Positions 1-8,966 of a DNA stretch of 64,000 bases are shown here, piece by piece. The notes beneath the pieces are model-generated. The model was not told the DNA's origin. It did no database searches and was given only the letters and a program-made list of their open reading frames with translations. Made by a program: the position numbers and the translations under genes. Numbering within the stretch: the stretch's first letter is position 1; every line of letters begins with the position of its first letter. Origin of the DNA: JAGWNR01 sp964565685 (GTDB lineage Bacteria > Patescibacteriota > Minisyncoccia > Phycocordibacterales > PALSA-1337); contig CAZMFR010000003.1 in NCBI GenBank assembly GCA_964565685.1, forward strand, positions 1 to 64,000, written 5' to 3'.

Positions 1-44
1 TTAATTGTGGCTAATGATTAATTCTAACTGTCCTACTTCAAAGG

Positions 45-608
45 TTGCTAGTTTATCATTTCTTCAAAAATTCCCCGGAATCAATCAGCCACCGATGGGT
101 ATGTAAATCCGGAATATTCATATTAGCCGATCTCCTTTGCGGCATTATCAATCCTGGTCCTGGAGGAAATTACTTGTACAGGAAAAATATCTGGCAAAAA
201 ATTGGCGGATACTGGGAATTCGGCCGCGGATTTTATGAAGCACATGAGTCGTGGGCCTTCAGCTTTAAACTCCTAATGAATCAAGCAAAATTCATCGTCG
301 TGCCCGGTACATTCTATTTCCACCGATATTCGCATCGTTCATTATCGGTGCGCGAACACGGCAAAACCGAATCGGATAAATTGATCAGGATAGTAGCACC
401 GCTGTTGGACGACCATTCGAAAAAATTCCTATCAGATGACCATGACTGGATAAATGATATTGAGCATCATCCCCTTTACCTAAAAGATGGAGCTAATGGT
501 CGAGACGGCGCAGTCGCATTCGATTCCACATTCAAACAAATGATATATTGGTTAAAAAAAATGATACGAAATATAATTTTGCGCACCTGGTCATTTTATA
601 AAAATTGA
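45..608 (+). pseudogene. C-terminal part of a GT2-type glycosyltransferase (5' broken)
   Basis: The readable frame carries only the C-terminal half of a GT-A glycosyltransferase. A GGNYLYRKNIWQKIGGY stretch followed by a conserved E-x-W resembles the C-terminal acceptor-side region of galactosyltransferase-like GT2 enzymes. The nucleotide-sugar binding half is missing. TAA and TGA stops lie in frame at positions 12-17 and the first usable codon is a TTG at 45, so the gene is either frameshifted just inside the window or is a 5'-truncated remnant. It lies 23 bp upstream of a GT11 fucosyltransferase and belongs to the same surface-glycan cluster. Without upstream sequence, decay versus a frameshift error cannot be separated. 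Confidence 0.6.
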
Positions 609-631
609 TTTATGTTAGAATATCTTTTGTC

Positions 632-1516
632 ATGATCATAATCAACCTCAAGGGTGGCCTCGGCAATCAATTGTTCCAATATGCGTCTGGACGTGCTCTT
701 TCATTACGTCAACAGGAAAAAAACGGGAAAGGAACGGCTCTTAAGCTCGATATCACAGGATATGAAAGAACCAAGAATCTTGATACGCCGAGGACATATT
801 CCCTCTCATCTTTTAATATAAAGGCAGAAATAGCAACGTACGAAGAAATCAGAAAATTAAAGTATCCATGCGGAATAATTTCCAAGGGTTGGAGATTTTT
901 CAAAGCAAAGGTCTTGAGACAGTTTAAAACCGGATTCGTACCTCATATTTTCAATACTTTAAGACCCATATATCTAGACGGCTTTTTCCAGACAGAAAAA
1001 TATTTTATTGATAGAAAAAAAGAAATCATGGCTGACTTGACTTTGAAAAATTCTTTTGGCCAAAAGGCACAGGAAATATCATTAAAAAATAAAGATACAA
1101 AAAACAGCATCTCTCTCCACGTTCGCCGCGGCGATTATGTAAGTGATACCAAGACTAACCAGCACCACGGCACGTGTGGACAAGAGTACTATTCAAAAGC
1201 TCTTGAATACATAACTTCGAAAGTTGGCAAGGATATAACAGTATTTGTCTTCTCCGATGACATAGAATGGGTCAAGAGGAATATCTCTATCTCATATCCA
1301 ATCGTATATGTCTCTTCGCCGAATATACCGGATTACGAAGAATTGATTCTGATGAGTCAATGCTGTCATCATATAATTGCTAATTCTAGCTTTAGCTGGT
1401 GGGGCGCATGGCTAAATCCTCGCACCGATAAGATTGTCGTCGCACCAAAACAATGGGTGCAAAAAGCGCAGTGGCGACACAAAGATACGATACCTAAAAA
1501 GTGGATGCGAATATAA
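632..1516 (+). CDS. GT11 alpha-1,2-fucosyltransferase
   Basis: Protein of 294 aa that should transfer fucose from GDP-fucose onto a galactose of a surface glycan. GT11 motifs are complete: N-terminal GGLGNQLFQYASGRALSLR for nucleotide-sugar binding, HVRRGDYV near residues 162-169 (the HxRRGDY signature), a VFSDDIEW motif, and C-terminal ANSSFSWWGAWLN. The start is placed at ATG 632, because the TTG at 605 would add a non-conserved extension overlapping the previous frame. The next gene is a second GT11 enzyme, so the two may build related linkages or be paralogues. Family assignment is firm; the acceptor is unknown. Confidence 0.92.
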   Translation: MIIINLKGGLGNQLFQYASGRALSLRQQEKNGKGTALKLDITGYERTKNLDTPRTYSLSSFNIKAEIATYEEIRKLKYPCGIISKGWRFFKAKVLRQFKTGFVPHIFNTLRPIYLDGFFQTEKYFIDRKKEIMADLTLKNSFGQKAQEISLKNKDTKNSISLHVRRGDYVSDTKTNQHHGTCGQEYYSKALEYITSKVGKDITVFVFSDDIEWVKRNISISYPIVYVSSPNIPDYEELILMSQCCHHIIANSSFSWWGAWLNPRTDKIVVAPKQWVQKAQWRHKDTIPKKWMRI

Positions 1517-1536
1517 CTCTATTGTTCAAAAATAAG

Positions 1537-2907
1537 ATGAAATATCCATCATTCAAAAAAATCAGCATCGGAGGAATACCAGCAAAATCATTAATCGAAA
1601 GAATAATGAAAGATATGCACATAAATACGTGGGCAAAAGATATCGCTTTAAAGATCGAACCCGGGGGGAAACGAGAAGTACGGCTCACAATCGTGTCTGT
1701 AAGAGAACTTGGGCTCACTGAAGAAGCATCTTGGGATGAAATACTTGCAAAAGGAAAAGAATTAGGGCTTGAAACATGTCCGCCTGAAACCGCACTGCAT
1801 CTTAGGATAGACTACACAGAACAGCCGATTCGAGAATGGGTATATGTAGCAATGGAACCTATAGATGATCCGATCGGTAAATCAATTATTTTTAGACTTG
1901 GGCATGGAAAAGACGATTATTATTGGATTCTGGGAGACTACGCTGGGCACGGAAGCAAATGGCGACTCAATGATAAGATAATATTCTGCCTATCAACATC
2001 GACACACAATGATAAAATTGCAGTTTTTTGTCCTACCGAACAAAAGCCGACCATTATTATTAATATAAAAGCAGGTCTTGGCAATCAGCTTTTTCAATAT
2101 GCTTATGGACGTGCATTGTCATTGAGAACTGGCGATGCCTTAATGCTAGATATAACTGACTGGCTTGAACATAGACAGAAAATCGATGCCTACAGACTTC
2201 CATGTTTTAATACAAAAGAACAGATCGCTAATTCGGAAGAGATAAAAAAAATCAAATATCGTTATGGCATATTAACGAGATACTATCAAAAAATTAGGAG
2301 AAGGATGAAGTTAAATAATGTCGGATTCGCAAAGCGTTATCTTAGAAAAAGGGGTGACATCTACCTCGATGGATATTGGCAATCAGAGAAGTACTTTGTC
2401 GATCAAAGCGAAGAAATTAGAAAAGAATTGACACTGAAAAATCCCATGGGGTATGCAACACAAAAAATGGCCGATATGATTAGACAAAGAAATAACAGCA
2501 TATCGGTACATATAAGACGTGAATTCGTAGCTACAACAAAAGATCACCCATTTTGGGGTATATCAACACAGGAATACTATTCAGACGCTCTTGAATTCAT
2601 AGCAAAAAAAATACCCGATTTACACGTATTTGTTTTTTCAGATGATATTGGACGTGCAAAAAAAGATATCCGATTCAAATATCCGACAACTTATGTCTCT
2701 TCAATAGAAATACCCGATTACGAAGAACTGATCTTGATGAGTATGTGCAAGCACAATATAATTGCAAATTCTAGTTTTAGTTGGTGGGCGGCGTGGCTAA
2801 ACAATAATCCAGATAAGATTGTGGTAGCGCCAAAAATATGGTCTAAGTCAAAAAGAGATTCATATGCTTTCAAAAATATAATCCCAACATCATGGATACG
2901 GATATAA
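1537..2907 (+). CDS. Fusion: small CPR-type domain plus GT11 fucosyltransferase
   Basis: 456 aa with two parts. Residues 1 to about 165 form a soluble domain with the pattern ELGLTEEAS...KGKELGLETCPPETALHLRIDY...WVYVAMEPI. I recall this arrangement from small stand-alone hypothetical proteins of Patescibacteria; its function is unknown. From about residue 171 comes a GT11 domain (IKAGLGNQLFQYAYGRAL, VFSDDIG, ANSSFSWWAAWLN). The GT11 catalytic signature is altered: HIRREFVA replaces HxRRGDYV, so the Gly-Asp pair is lost, as if by a 3-base deletion. Start is ATG 1537; the upstream GTG at 1501 lies inside the preceding gene. The stop overlaps the next gene by 16 bp. Activity as a fucosyltransferase is uncertain. 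Confidence 0.82.
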   Translation: MKYPSFKKISIGGIPAKSLIERIMKDMHINTWAKDIALKIEPGGKREVRLTIVSVRELGLTEEASWDEILAKGKELGLETCPPETALHLRIDYTEQPIREWVYVAMEPIDDPIGKSIIFRLGHGKDDYYWILGDYAGHGSKWRLNDKIIFCLSTSTHNDKIAVFCPTEQKPTIIINIKAGLGNQLFQYAYGRALSLRTGDALMLDITDWLEHRQKIDAYRLPCFNTKEQIANSEEIKKIKYRYGILTRYYQKIRRRMKLNNVGFAKRYLRKRGDIYLDGYWQSEKYFVDQSEEIRKELTLKNPMGYATQKMADMIRQRNNSISVHIRREFVATTKDHPFWGISTQEYYSDALEFIAKKIPDLHVFVFSDDIGRAKKDIRFKYPTTYVSSIEIPDYEELILMSMCKHNIIANSSFSWWAAWLNNNPDKIVVAPKIWSKSKRDSYAFKNIIPTSWIRI

Positions 2908-3701
2908 ACAAAAATAAAATACAAGATACTGCTACGAAATTAGGACCATTGGTCACTATAATCACAGCTTCATACAATAGCTCGCGATATTTGTCGGCTT
3001 CTATCGAAAGCGCGTTGGCACAAACATATAAGAATTGGGAGCTTATAATCCTCGATGACGCATCTACCGACAACACCGAGACGCTGGCAACAAAATATGT
3101 AAAAAACGATCCTCGTATTCAATATTTTAGACAACCGAAAAATCTAGGCATCGCAGGAAACAGGAATACTGGCTTTGAAAAAGCTCGCGGCAAATATTTA
3201 GCAATTCTGGACAGCGATGATATGTGGATCAACCCAGAAAAATTAGAAAAACAAGTCTCGTTTCTCGAGAAAAATCCTGCCTATGGTCTTATCGGAACAT
3301 GGGCAAAGAAAGTCGATGACGACGGCAGAGATATCAGTGAAATGAAGTTTTTCATAGACGATAAAAAGATAAGAAAACATATATTGCGACGACATCAGTT
3401 CGTAGACTCAAGCAGTGTTTTCTTGCGCCAAGCAGCGGTGGACATCGGAGGATATGATCCTAGCTATGCGATAGCCGGCGATTATAATTTTATGCTTGCG
3501 ATCGGAAAAAAATACAAATTCGCTAATATCCCAGAATATATGACTGCCTATCGCATACACAGCAATAATACAACAAGGATCAAACGCACACGACACGTCC
3601 GAGAACATCTCGATATCATCAAAAGATACCGGCATAATTATCCTGGATTTCAGAGCGCTTTGGTCAAAGCTTATCTGCGCATAATTCTTGCTTATCTTTA
3701 A
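2892..3701 (+). CDS. GT2 family glycosyltransferase
   Basis: 269 aa, single GT-A domain. The N-terminus VTIITASYNSSRYLSASI is the classic GT2 opening, LDDASTDNT binds the nucleotide, and LDSDDMW holds the DxD-type metal-binding motif. A W-A-x-K segment and HQFVDSSSVFLR follow in the acceptor half. No membrane segment is seen, so it probably acts at the inner face of the membrane on a lipid-linked or capsular glycan. The ATG overlaps the 3' end of the GT11 fusion gene by 16 bp, which implies translational coupling in one glycan operon. Confidence 0.9.
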   Translation: MDTDINKNKIQDTATKLGPLVTIITASYNSSRYLSASIESALAQTYKNWELIILDDASTDNTETLATKYVKNDPRIQYFRQPKNLGIAGNRNTGFEKARGKYLAILDSDDMWINPEKLEKQVSFLEKNPAYGLIGTWAKKVDDDGRDISEMKFFIDDKKIRKHILRRHQFVDSSSVFLRQAAVDIGGYDPSYAIAGDYNFMLAIGKKYKFANIPEYMTAYRIHSNNTTRIKRTRHVREHLDIIKRYRHNYPGFQSALVKAYLRIILAYL

Positions 3702-3748
3702 AAAGATTCAGATAATTGAATATAAAATCTAGTTGTGATCAGTTAGCG

Positions 3749-4789
3749 TCAGTTTTTTGAAATCTCCACAATCTCCTCCGCGATTTCCTTCCATGAATGG
3801 GTAAAGGAAATACGGCGGACTTTTTGCGCCTGTTCGGCGCGATTCTTTGGATCGGCCAGCCAGACGATCTTTTCGGCGATCTCTTTTTTGTTCAAGGGAT
3901 CGACAATGATGGCGGCATCCCCTACTCTGTCGGCTATCCCGTTCTCTTTTGTGAGAATGAACGGCACGCCGGCAGATATCGCGTCATATATGATGCAAGG
4001 GCTCATCTCGCTGATAGAGACCAAAATGACTGCCCAAGCGCGATGCATACGACCTATGAAAGTGTCATAGGTGGCTTTGCTGGTATCTAGCTCGAGTTCC
4101 GAGTCGAAAGTCCCCTGTCTTTCGATAGGTACGGCGAGTCGAAGGTCGTGCTTTGCTTCTTCAAACGCCTCTTTGAGCGTTTCCTGATTTTTTGACTTTA
4201 TAAAACGAGTGCCGCCGATAAAAACACGGCCTTCGGGAATGACTGACTCTGTTTTCTTGCCACAAAAGTTTTCCACGACGACGGCCATTGACGGATCTAG
4301 ACCGTAGGCAGATTCGAATATCTTCTTTTGCCATTCGGTGCTGAATATGACTTTGCCGGCATTCTTCAAGACTTTTTGGACGGCAACAAAGATTATCTTT
4401 TCCCTATCGGAAAGCCGGCCCAAGCGCGTGCCGTAAAAATCCTTGAACAAGACAAGGTCGCCGGTGCGCTCGACATAGCGCTCCCACAGAAAATCGCTGC
4501 TCGTGCGCAAGACGTACCTCTTGTTCATGATCTTGCAAGCGATCATAGTGGGAACTGCCGCCGTCCATGTGTCGAGAACGAGGATCAGTTCAGCGTTCCA
4601 ACCTTTGCGCAAGACTTTTATGAGATAGAGCAAGTGGCGCAAGCCGGGAGGAACAGCCCACTCCCAAGTATAGGCGGCGACGGCGACTTCGTGACCTTGT
4701 TTTTTCCATGTTTCATAAAGATTTCTGGCATATTGCGCCGACCCGCCGATATCCGGTGGATAGACGCTGGTGGAAATTAGGATACGCAT
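3749..4789 (-). CDS. GT4 family glycosyltransferase
   Basis: 346 aa, GT-B fold. The N-terminus MRILISTSVYPPDIGGSAQY has the GGSAQY glycine loop of GT4 enzymes, and the C-terminal half has PCIIYDAISAGVPFILT in the place of the usual E-x7-E sugar-nucleotide site. The start is ATG 4789, ten codons inside the longest frame, because a TATAAT box sits 7 bp upstream of it and conservation begins there. It converges with the glycan operon on the other strand and probably belongs to the same pathway. Donor and acceptor cannot be told from the sequence. Confidence 0.88.
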   Translation of the reverse strand: MRILISTSVYPPDIGGSAQYARNLYETWKKQGHEVAVAAYTWEWAVPPGLRHLLYLIKVLRKGWNAELILVLDTWTAAVPTMIACKIMNKRYVLRTSSDFLWERYVERTGDLVLFKDFYGTRLGRLSDREKIIFVAVQKVLKNAGKVIFSTEWQKKIFESAYGLDPSMAVVVENFCGKKTESVIPEGRVFIGGTRFIKSKNQETLKEAFEEAKHDLRLAVPIERQGTFDSELELDTSKATYDTFIGRMHRAWAVILVSISEMSPCIIYDAISAGVPFILTKENGIADRVGDAAIIVDPLNKKEIAEKIVWLADPKNRAEQAQKVRRISFTHSWKEIAEEIVEISKN

Positions 4790-4796
4790 AATGAAT

Positions 4797-4802
4797 ATTA
4801 TA
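4797..4802 (-). promoter_or_regulatory. -10 box of the GT4 gene, leaderless
   Basis: TATAAT on the minus strand, 7 bp from the ATG at 4789, which leaves no room for a ribosome binding site. Confidence 0.55.
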
Positions 4803-4836
4803 CCATGCAAAAATTCCAAGATGTCATCTTGGAATC

Positions 4837-6729
4837 TTATTCTATTTTTAATGCTTTCTTCAAAACATCCTCCGGAACTTCTCTTATTTCCGGTATTTCC
4901 GGCAACTGCGGAGGGTCCTTTGATTGAGGTATTTGCAAAACAGGTTTCTGGGATTGAGCAGCTTTTGTCCCCATAGCTTTTGCAAGCGCGTCTTTTAATG
5001 CGCTGATCCGCTCGGGAGTCGGGGTTTTTGAAGCCGTGGGAGACAGCGAGGCGAGTGGAATCGTCCTCTTCGTATTTGGGTCCTTGACCAGAACAACGTT
5101 CGGTATGTCATTCACATCCCCTTCTATTTGTTTGATTCTCGCAGGCATTTCGTCTTTTTCCATAGTCTTGAACGCTTCAGCGAAAGGCCTCGTTTCCGCC
5201 GGTCGAGGAATTTGGAATTTTGGTGCCGGTTTTTGTGTTTGTTGCAATGGTGGTTGCGATTTGATGGGAGGTTGCTGGCGCGGCGACAGAGGCGCTTGGA
5301 TTTTTATCGGCGCCGGGCTCATTTGAACGGGTTTTGGGACGGATGCGACAGGTGGCTTTGCCATAGGAGCAGGTGTCTGTGGTTTTACATATGGAGCTTG
5401 GGATTGCGATGTGGGCCTTTGGACGGCCGGTGCCGGCTTTATTGGAGACATCCATTCGTTTATGGCTTTCTCGACATCTGGACGGCTATGGGCGAATTGC
5501 TGGCGCGACATTGCTTTCACTTCTTCTGCCGGCGAAACAGGCGGCAATGCGATCGGTGGCAAAGTCGTGGCAGAAAACGGCTGAGAACTGACGCCGTCGA
5601 TCATCAGCTTTAAATAAATCTGATAGACGCCGAGATTGACGATGTCTTCGGCAGTGAATGTCGGCATGAACTCCTTTTCTAAAACTTCTGCATCATACGC
5701 GCCGACGCGAAAAACAATCATAGTGCCTACGTTGCCGAAGACTGCCGCGCGCACCTCCTCTTCCATTTGCTCGATGTATTGGTGCGCCATAGTCAGATTC
5801 AATTTATATTTGCGCGCTTCGGACAAAATATCCGCAAACGATTCATTGGCAAAAGACTGGAATTCATCCACATACAGATAGAATTGAGGCAAGGTGCGCA
5901 TTAGAGCAGGTGATGCGTCTGCACGGCTCATGGCGGCAAGGTATATCTTTGTTATGAGCATGCCGCCAAGGAGGTTCGCATTCTGCTCGCCCACTCTTCC
6001 CTTTGACAGATTGATGATGAGGATTTTCTTTTCGTCCAGGATCTTGCGAAGATCGAAAGAAGACTTCGGCTGACCGATCATGTTGCGTATCAATGAATTC
6101 GAAGTGAACTGACCGATCTTGTTTTGGATGGCAGGCGTGGCTTCGGCGGCGAACTTGTCGGTATATTTGGCGAATTCCTCCGTCCAAAATGCCTTTACGG
6201 TAGGATCAGTGATGTGAGCTACGACGTCTTTGCGGAATTCCTTGTCTGAATACATGCGATTGACGCCGAGAAGCGTGGCATTCGGGTATTCCAGCAGGGC
6301 AAGCAATGTGTTGGTCAAAATATATTCCATGCGCGCCGACCACGCGTCTTGCCAGATCTTTTTAAAGGTGGACATGAGACCTGATACGACGAGATGGCGC
6401 TTGTCCGGATCGACTTGTTCGAGGACGTTGAAAGAGATCGGGTAATCGAGATCGAAAGGCGCGAAATATACGACGTCTTTTTTGCGATGCTCGGGGATAT
6501 AGTCGAGGAGAAGATCGGCTGTTTTTCCGTGCGGGTCGATGAAAGCCATGCCCTCTCCATTCTGAATGTCTTGGACAGCCATATTCTCGAGCACGGTAGA
6601 TTTGCCCATGCCCGTCTTGCCGATGACATAGACGTGCTTTGTCCTGTCTTTTGCCTTGATGCCAAATTTGATCCGCTTGTTGCGCGAATCCGTCTCGGCA
6701 AAATAGGTTACGATGCTGTCGTCATACAT
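4837..6729 (-). CDS. TraD/VirD4-like ATPase with proline-rich tail
   Basis: 630 aa. Residues 1-400 form a RecA-like motor related to VirD4/TraD coupling proteins and TraM-recognition domains: Walker A GKTGMGKST near residue 40, AFIDPHGKT, and Walker B LYVDEFQSFA near residue 290. Residues about 410-560 are a low-complexity linker rich in Pro, Gln and Lys, followed by a short conserved-looking tail (PNVVLVKDPNTKRTIPLASL). There are no transmembrane segments, unlike true VirD4. Proteins of this form are common in CPR genomes without a full conjugation system; a role in DNA transport or in the envelope machinery is inference. It is the only gene of this type in the window. Confidence 0.85.
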   Translation of the reverse strand: MYDDSIVTYFAETDSRNKRIKFGIKAKDRTKHVYVIGKTGMGKSTVLENMAVQDIQNGEGMAFIDPHGKTADLLLDYIPEHRKKDVVYFAPFDLDYPISFNVLEQVDPDKRHLVVSGLMSTFKKIWQDAWSARMEYILTNTLLALLEYPNATLLGVNRMYSDKEFRKDVVAHITDPTVKAFWTEEFAKYTDKFAAEATPAIQNKIGQFTSNSLIRNMIGQPKSSFDLRKILDEKKILIINLSKGRVGEQNANLLGGMLITKIYLAAMSRADASPALMRTLPQFYLYVDEFQSFANESFADILSEARKYKLNLTMAHQYIEQMEEEVRAAVFGNVGTMIVFRVGAYDAEVLEKEFMPTFTAEDIVNLGVYQIYLKLMIDGVSSQPFSATTLPPIALPPVSPAEEVKAMSRQQFAHSRPDVEKAINEWMSPIKPAPAVQRPTSQSQAPYVKPQTPAPMAKPPVASVPKPVQMSPAPIKIQAPLSPRQQPPIKSQPPLQQTQKPAPKFQIPRPAETRPFAEAFKTMEKDEMPARIKQIEGDVNDIPNVVLVKDPNTKRTIPLASLSPTASKTPTPERISALKDALAKAMGTKAAQSQKPVLQIPQSKDPPQLPEIPEIREVPEDVLKKALKIE

Positions 6730-6871
6730 AATATTGCTTGGAATATTGTACCACGGAATAGAACGAGCAGTGAAGGCAAAAGAACAGGATGAAAAATAAC
6801 GATAAATGTAAAGGGGGGGAAATCAAAATGCAAAATTGGATACGGGAAAAGATACGAGAAAAGCTAATTAA

Positions 6872-6898
6872 AAGACGCGCTCCCGATGAGCGCGTCTT
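6872..6898 (-). terminator. Intrinsic terminator of the 66-aa gene
   Basis: Perfect 11-bp stem (AAGACGCGCTC paired with GAGCGCGTCTT) with a 5-base loop, followed on the minus strand by a short T run. It lies 17 bp after the stop of the small gene at 6916-7116. Confidence 0.8.
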
Positions 6899-6915
6899 GG
6901 CTAAAAACTTACCTG

Positions 6916-7116
6916 TCACGCTGGACTCAACGTCAGTGCTTCCGTGTCAGCACTATGACGCTTCCTGGGACGGCGGCTATTTTTGCCCCGCCCAGCTTCA
7001 GCAGATTTCATTGCTTGATCAATGTTTGCAAAACGACCAGTGAGCACCCCGAAAGAATGTCCGAGAATGTCCGTTGTAGTCGCTGCTCCTCTTACACCAT
7101 CAATGCTTTTAGCCAT
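6916..7116 (-). CDS. Small basic protein of unknown function
   Basis: 66 aa starting MAKSIDGVRGAATTTDILGH and ending with a basic GRGKNSRRPRKRH segment. I do not recognise the family. The case for a real gene is its setting: a good Shine-Dalgarno (AAGGAAGGA) about 9 bases before ATG 7116, a -35/-10 promoter at 7214-7241, and a strong terminator directly downstream. The basic tail would suit nucleic-acid or ribosome binding, but that is speculation. Two genes in the window (this one and 39127-39381) share the layout of strong promoter, about 90-nt leader, Shine-Dalgarno, tiny protein and terminator. Confidence 0.65.
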   Translation of the reverse strand: MAKSIDGVRGAATTTDILGHSFGVLTGRFANIDQAMKSAEAGRGKNSRRPRKRHSADTEALTLSPA

Positions 7117-7213
7117 AACCAATCTTCCTTCCTTGTTTTTGTTTTTATTTGTCGATCGCCAAACTCCAATGCAAACAATATGCGCCAGAGCCCGCGATCT
7201 AATCCGAGATAGA

Positions 7214-7241
7214 ATCCTACTCTTATTGCCTTGCTTGTCAA
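7214..7241 (-). promoter_or_regulatory. Sigma70-type promoter of the 66-aa gene
   Basis: TTGACA (7236-7241) and TAGGAT (7214-7219) with 16-bp spacing on the minus strand, about 95 bp before the ATG at 7116. The rest of 6730-7266 outside the small gene shows no other coding signal. Confidence 0.55.
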
Positions 7242-7266
7242 GAGGAGAAGTGGATAAACGAGAAGA

Positions 7267-8565
7267 TCATCGCGCGGTGACCGAAGTCGATGTTGCAGTG
7301 GATGAGGAAACAATAGCCGATATGCTTGGATTTATCGGCGAGACAGACATCGCCGGTTCGGAAAATATATCGGCATAGCGAGAATAGACGCTTCCAGCGT
7401 TCCAAACCAGCCAATCGCCGATGCCAGAATCTGCAGTCGCTTGCATTTGGGCTTTTAACATATCTGGAGTATAGGCGGCGCCCAAATCGAATCCTTGCAA
7501 CCAAGGTCGGATCTTTGACGGAGCGGATGAAGCAACGATCGAACGGGCGACAGCGTGATCCATGGCGAATTTCACTATCTCGTAAGGGTGCTCGGCTGGA
7601 TTCGCATATCCGTCAAAACCATTTATGTAGTGCGACGGATAAACCATAGGATCGACAAAATCAAAATATGGCAGAACATCCTCAAAATGCTGACCTATGC
7701 CCATATCGCCAGTATCGCTCGTCACTTGACCAAAGACATCGGCGGAAATTGGAATGCCTAAAGAAGATAATTGGTCGTGCAGATATGAGAAGAAGCTCGT
7801 GATCACCTCGGCTTTCGTGGTCGAGGCCGGCAGATCATAAACGGCCGCATTTACGCTTCCATCGGATGGAAAACGGACGTAATCGAAATTTATCTCGTCA
7901 AAGCCGACATTGTATCCCTGCTTTGCGATAGCGACGATATAAGCCCACGCGTCTTTGTTGTCCGGGTCTATCCAATATGCGCCGCCCTGGTCTCTCCAGA
8001 GAGCGCCATCGGCCTTCTTTACATACCATTGCGGATGGACATTCAAGGCATATGGATCCTCGAAGCTTTGAATGCGACCGATGACATATATATTTTTTGC
8101 ATGGAGCGCGGCAATGAATTGCTCGATGTTTGGGATCCGATCCTCCGCCGAACCGATAGCGTCAATGGTCCGATCGTCATATCTAGGATCGCTGACGGCA
8201 TATCCGATCCGACCGCTATAGTCTTTTATGTCTATTACGACAGAGTTTATCTGTGTATAAGGCGCATCGAACAGAGAGAACATCTGCTTTTGAAAGGAAG
8301 GCGTTCCAGCGGCCCAGCTCGTAAAGTAAACAGCGTGCACGGAATCCGGCGTTCGCACATGAGTCACGACAAAAGGTGGAGGCGTGACTACAGAGCTAGT
8401 GGCTAGCACAGCTACTGGGGTTGTGGAAGAAGCCACAGACACCGGCGAAAAAGTGAGCCGATCAGGAGGCAAAAACCATATAGTCGCGACGACGATAACG
8501 AAAAAGACGCACAGGACGACGAGTGCGTATATAAAAGATTTTTTAACAGGATTATTGCTCGGCAT
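7267..8565 (-). CDS. DUF4015-type putative glycoside hydrolase, membrane-anchored
   Basis: 432 aa. One N-terminal transmembrane segment (about residues 9-31) is followed by a Ser/Thr/Val linker and a TIM-barrel domain of the DUF4015/COG1306 type. Landmarks are VHAVYFTSWAAG, INSVVIDIKDYSGRI, NIYVIGRIQSFEDPY, GFDEINFDYVRFPSDG and VDPMVYPSHY, the last two holding the acidic residues expected in the active site. The domain should face outside the cell and act on a glycan. Its ATG overlaps the end of the upstream small membrane protein gene by 14 bp, so both are cotranscribed. Confidence 0.85.
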   Translation of the reverse strand: MPSNNPVKKSFIYALVVLCVFFVIVVATIWFLPPDRLTFSPVSVASSTTPVAVLATSSVVTPPPFVVTHVRTPDSVHAVYFTSWAAGTPSFQKQMFSLFDAPYTQINSVVIDIKDYSGRIGYAVSDPRYDDRTIDAIGSAEDRIPNIEQFIAALHAKNIYVIGRIQSFEDPYALNVHPQWYVKKADGALWRDQGGAYWIDPDNKDAWAYIVAIAKQGYNVGFDEINFDYVRFPSDGSVNAAVYDLPASTTKAEVITSFFSYLHDQLSSLGIPISADVFGQVTSDTGDMGIGQHFEDVLPYFDFVDPMVYPSHYINGFDGYANPAEHPYEIVKFAMDHAVARSIVASSAPSKIRPWLQGFDLGAAYTPDMLKAQMQATADSGIGDWLVWNAGSVYSRYADIFSEPAMSVSPINPSISAIVSSSTATSTSVTAR

Positions 8566-8800
8566 CAGGGGAAGAAATGTTATTGCTTTGCTCTTCTTTC
8601 TCTGTATCTGATGAAAGATTGTCTTTAAAAGGCGATCCGCCAGCCGGAGAGCTTTCCTTGAGTTTGATCCTATAAGCCATAAAAATCACCAGAATGCCTG
8701 TCAATATTGCGAGAATCTTTTCCAGAGAATACGGAAAGCCGAGAAACAAAAAAATCATAACCCATACTCCGATAATCACGATCCATTGGCGTTGTGACAT
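8552..8800 (-). CDS. Small membrane protein, unknown function
   Basis: 82 aa with two predicted transmembrane helices (about residues 6-22 and 27-45), the second followed by a basic YRIKLK stop-transfer segment, then a polar acidic tail. It is translationally coupled to the DUF4015 gene through a 14-bp overlap, so a membrane partner or scaffold role is possible. Not assigned to a family. Confidence 0.65.
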   Translation of the reverse strand: MSQRQWIVIIGVWVMIFLFLGFPYSLEKILAILTGILVIFMAYRIKLKESSPAGGSPFKDNLSSDTEKEEQSNNISSPDAEQ

Positions 8801-8801
8801 G

Positions 8802-8880
8802 AAAGTAAGTAGAAAGTGAAAAGTAGAAAGTGGATACGACTCGCATTTGCTTTATACTTTGTACTTATTGCCTCCTACTT
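8802..8880. repeat. Imperfect palindromic element, AAGTAGAAAG type
   Basis: Purine-rich left arm with repeated AAGTAGAAAGT words and a pyrimidine-rich right arm that reads back as its imperfect complement (ACTTTGTACTT). It fills the gap just upstream of the minus-strand start at 8800. Similar elements occur at 10885, 13717, 15510, 25012, 26576, 39525 and 49703. Confidence 0.6.
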
Positions 8881-8966
8881 GTGTTTTGATTGATAAAATG
8901 GTGCATTCATGATAGCATGCCAGCAGCAAAATATCGAACATAAAAAAATAAACGAAAGGTATGAGT

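Noticed and set aside
605..631. TTG start nine codons upstream for the first GT11 gene
   Set aside because: The ATG at 632 directly precedes the conserved GT11 N-terminus and the extension is not conserved with the second GT11 domain.
6789..7043. 84-aa plus-strand frame with purine-rich upstream
   Set aside because: It runs through the terminator and opposite the 66-aa gene, which has better expression signals.
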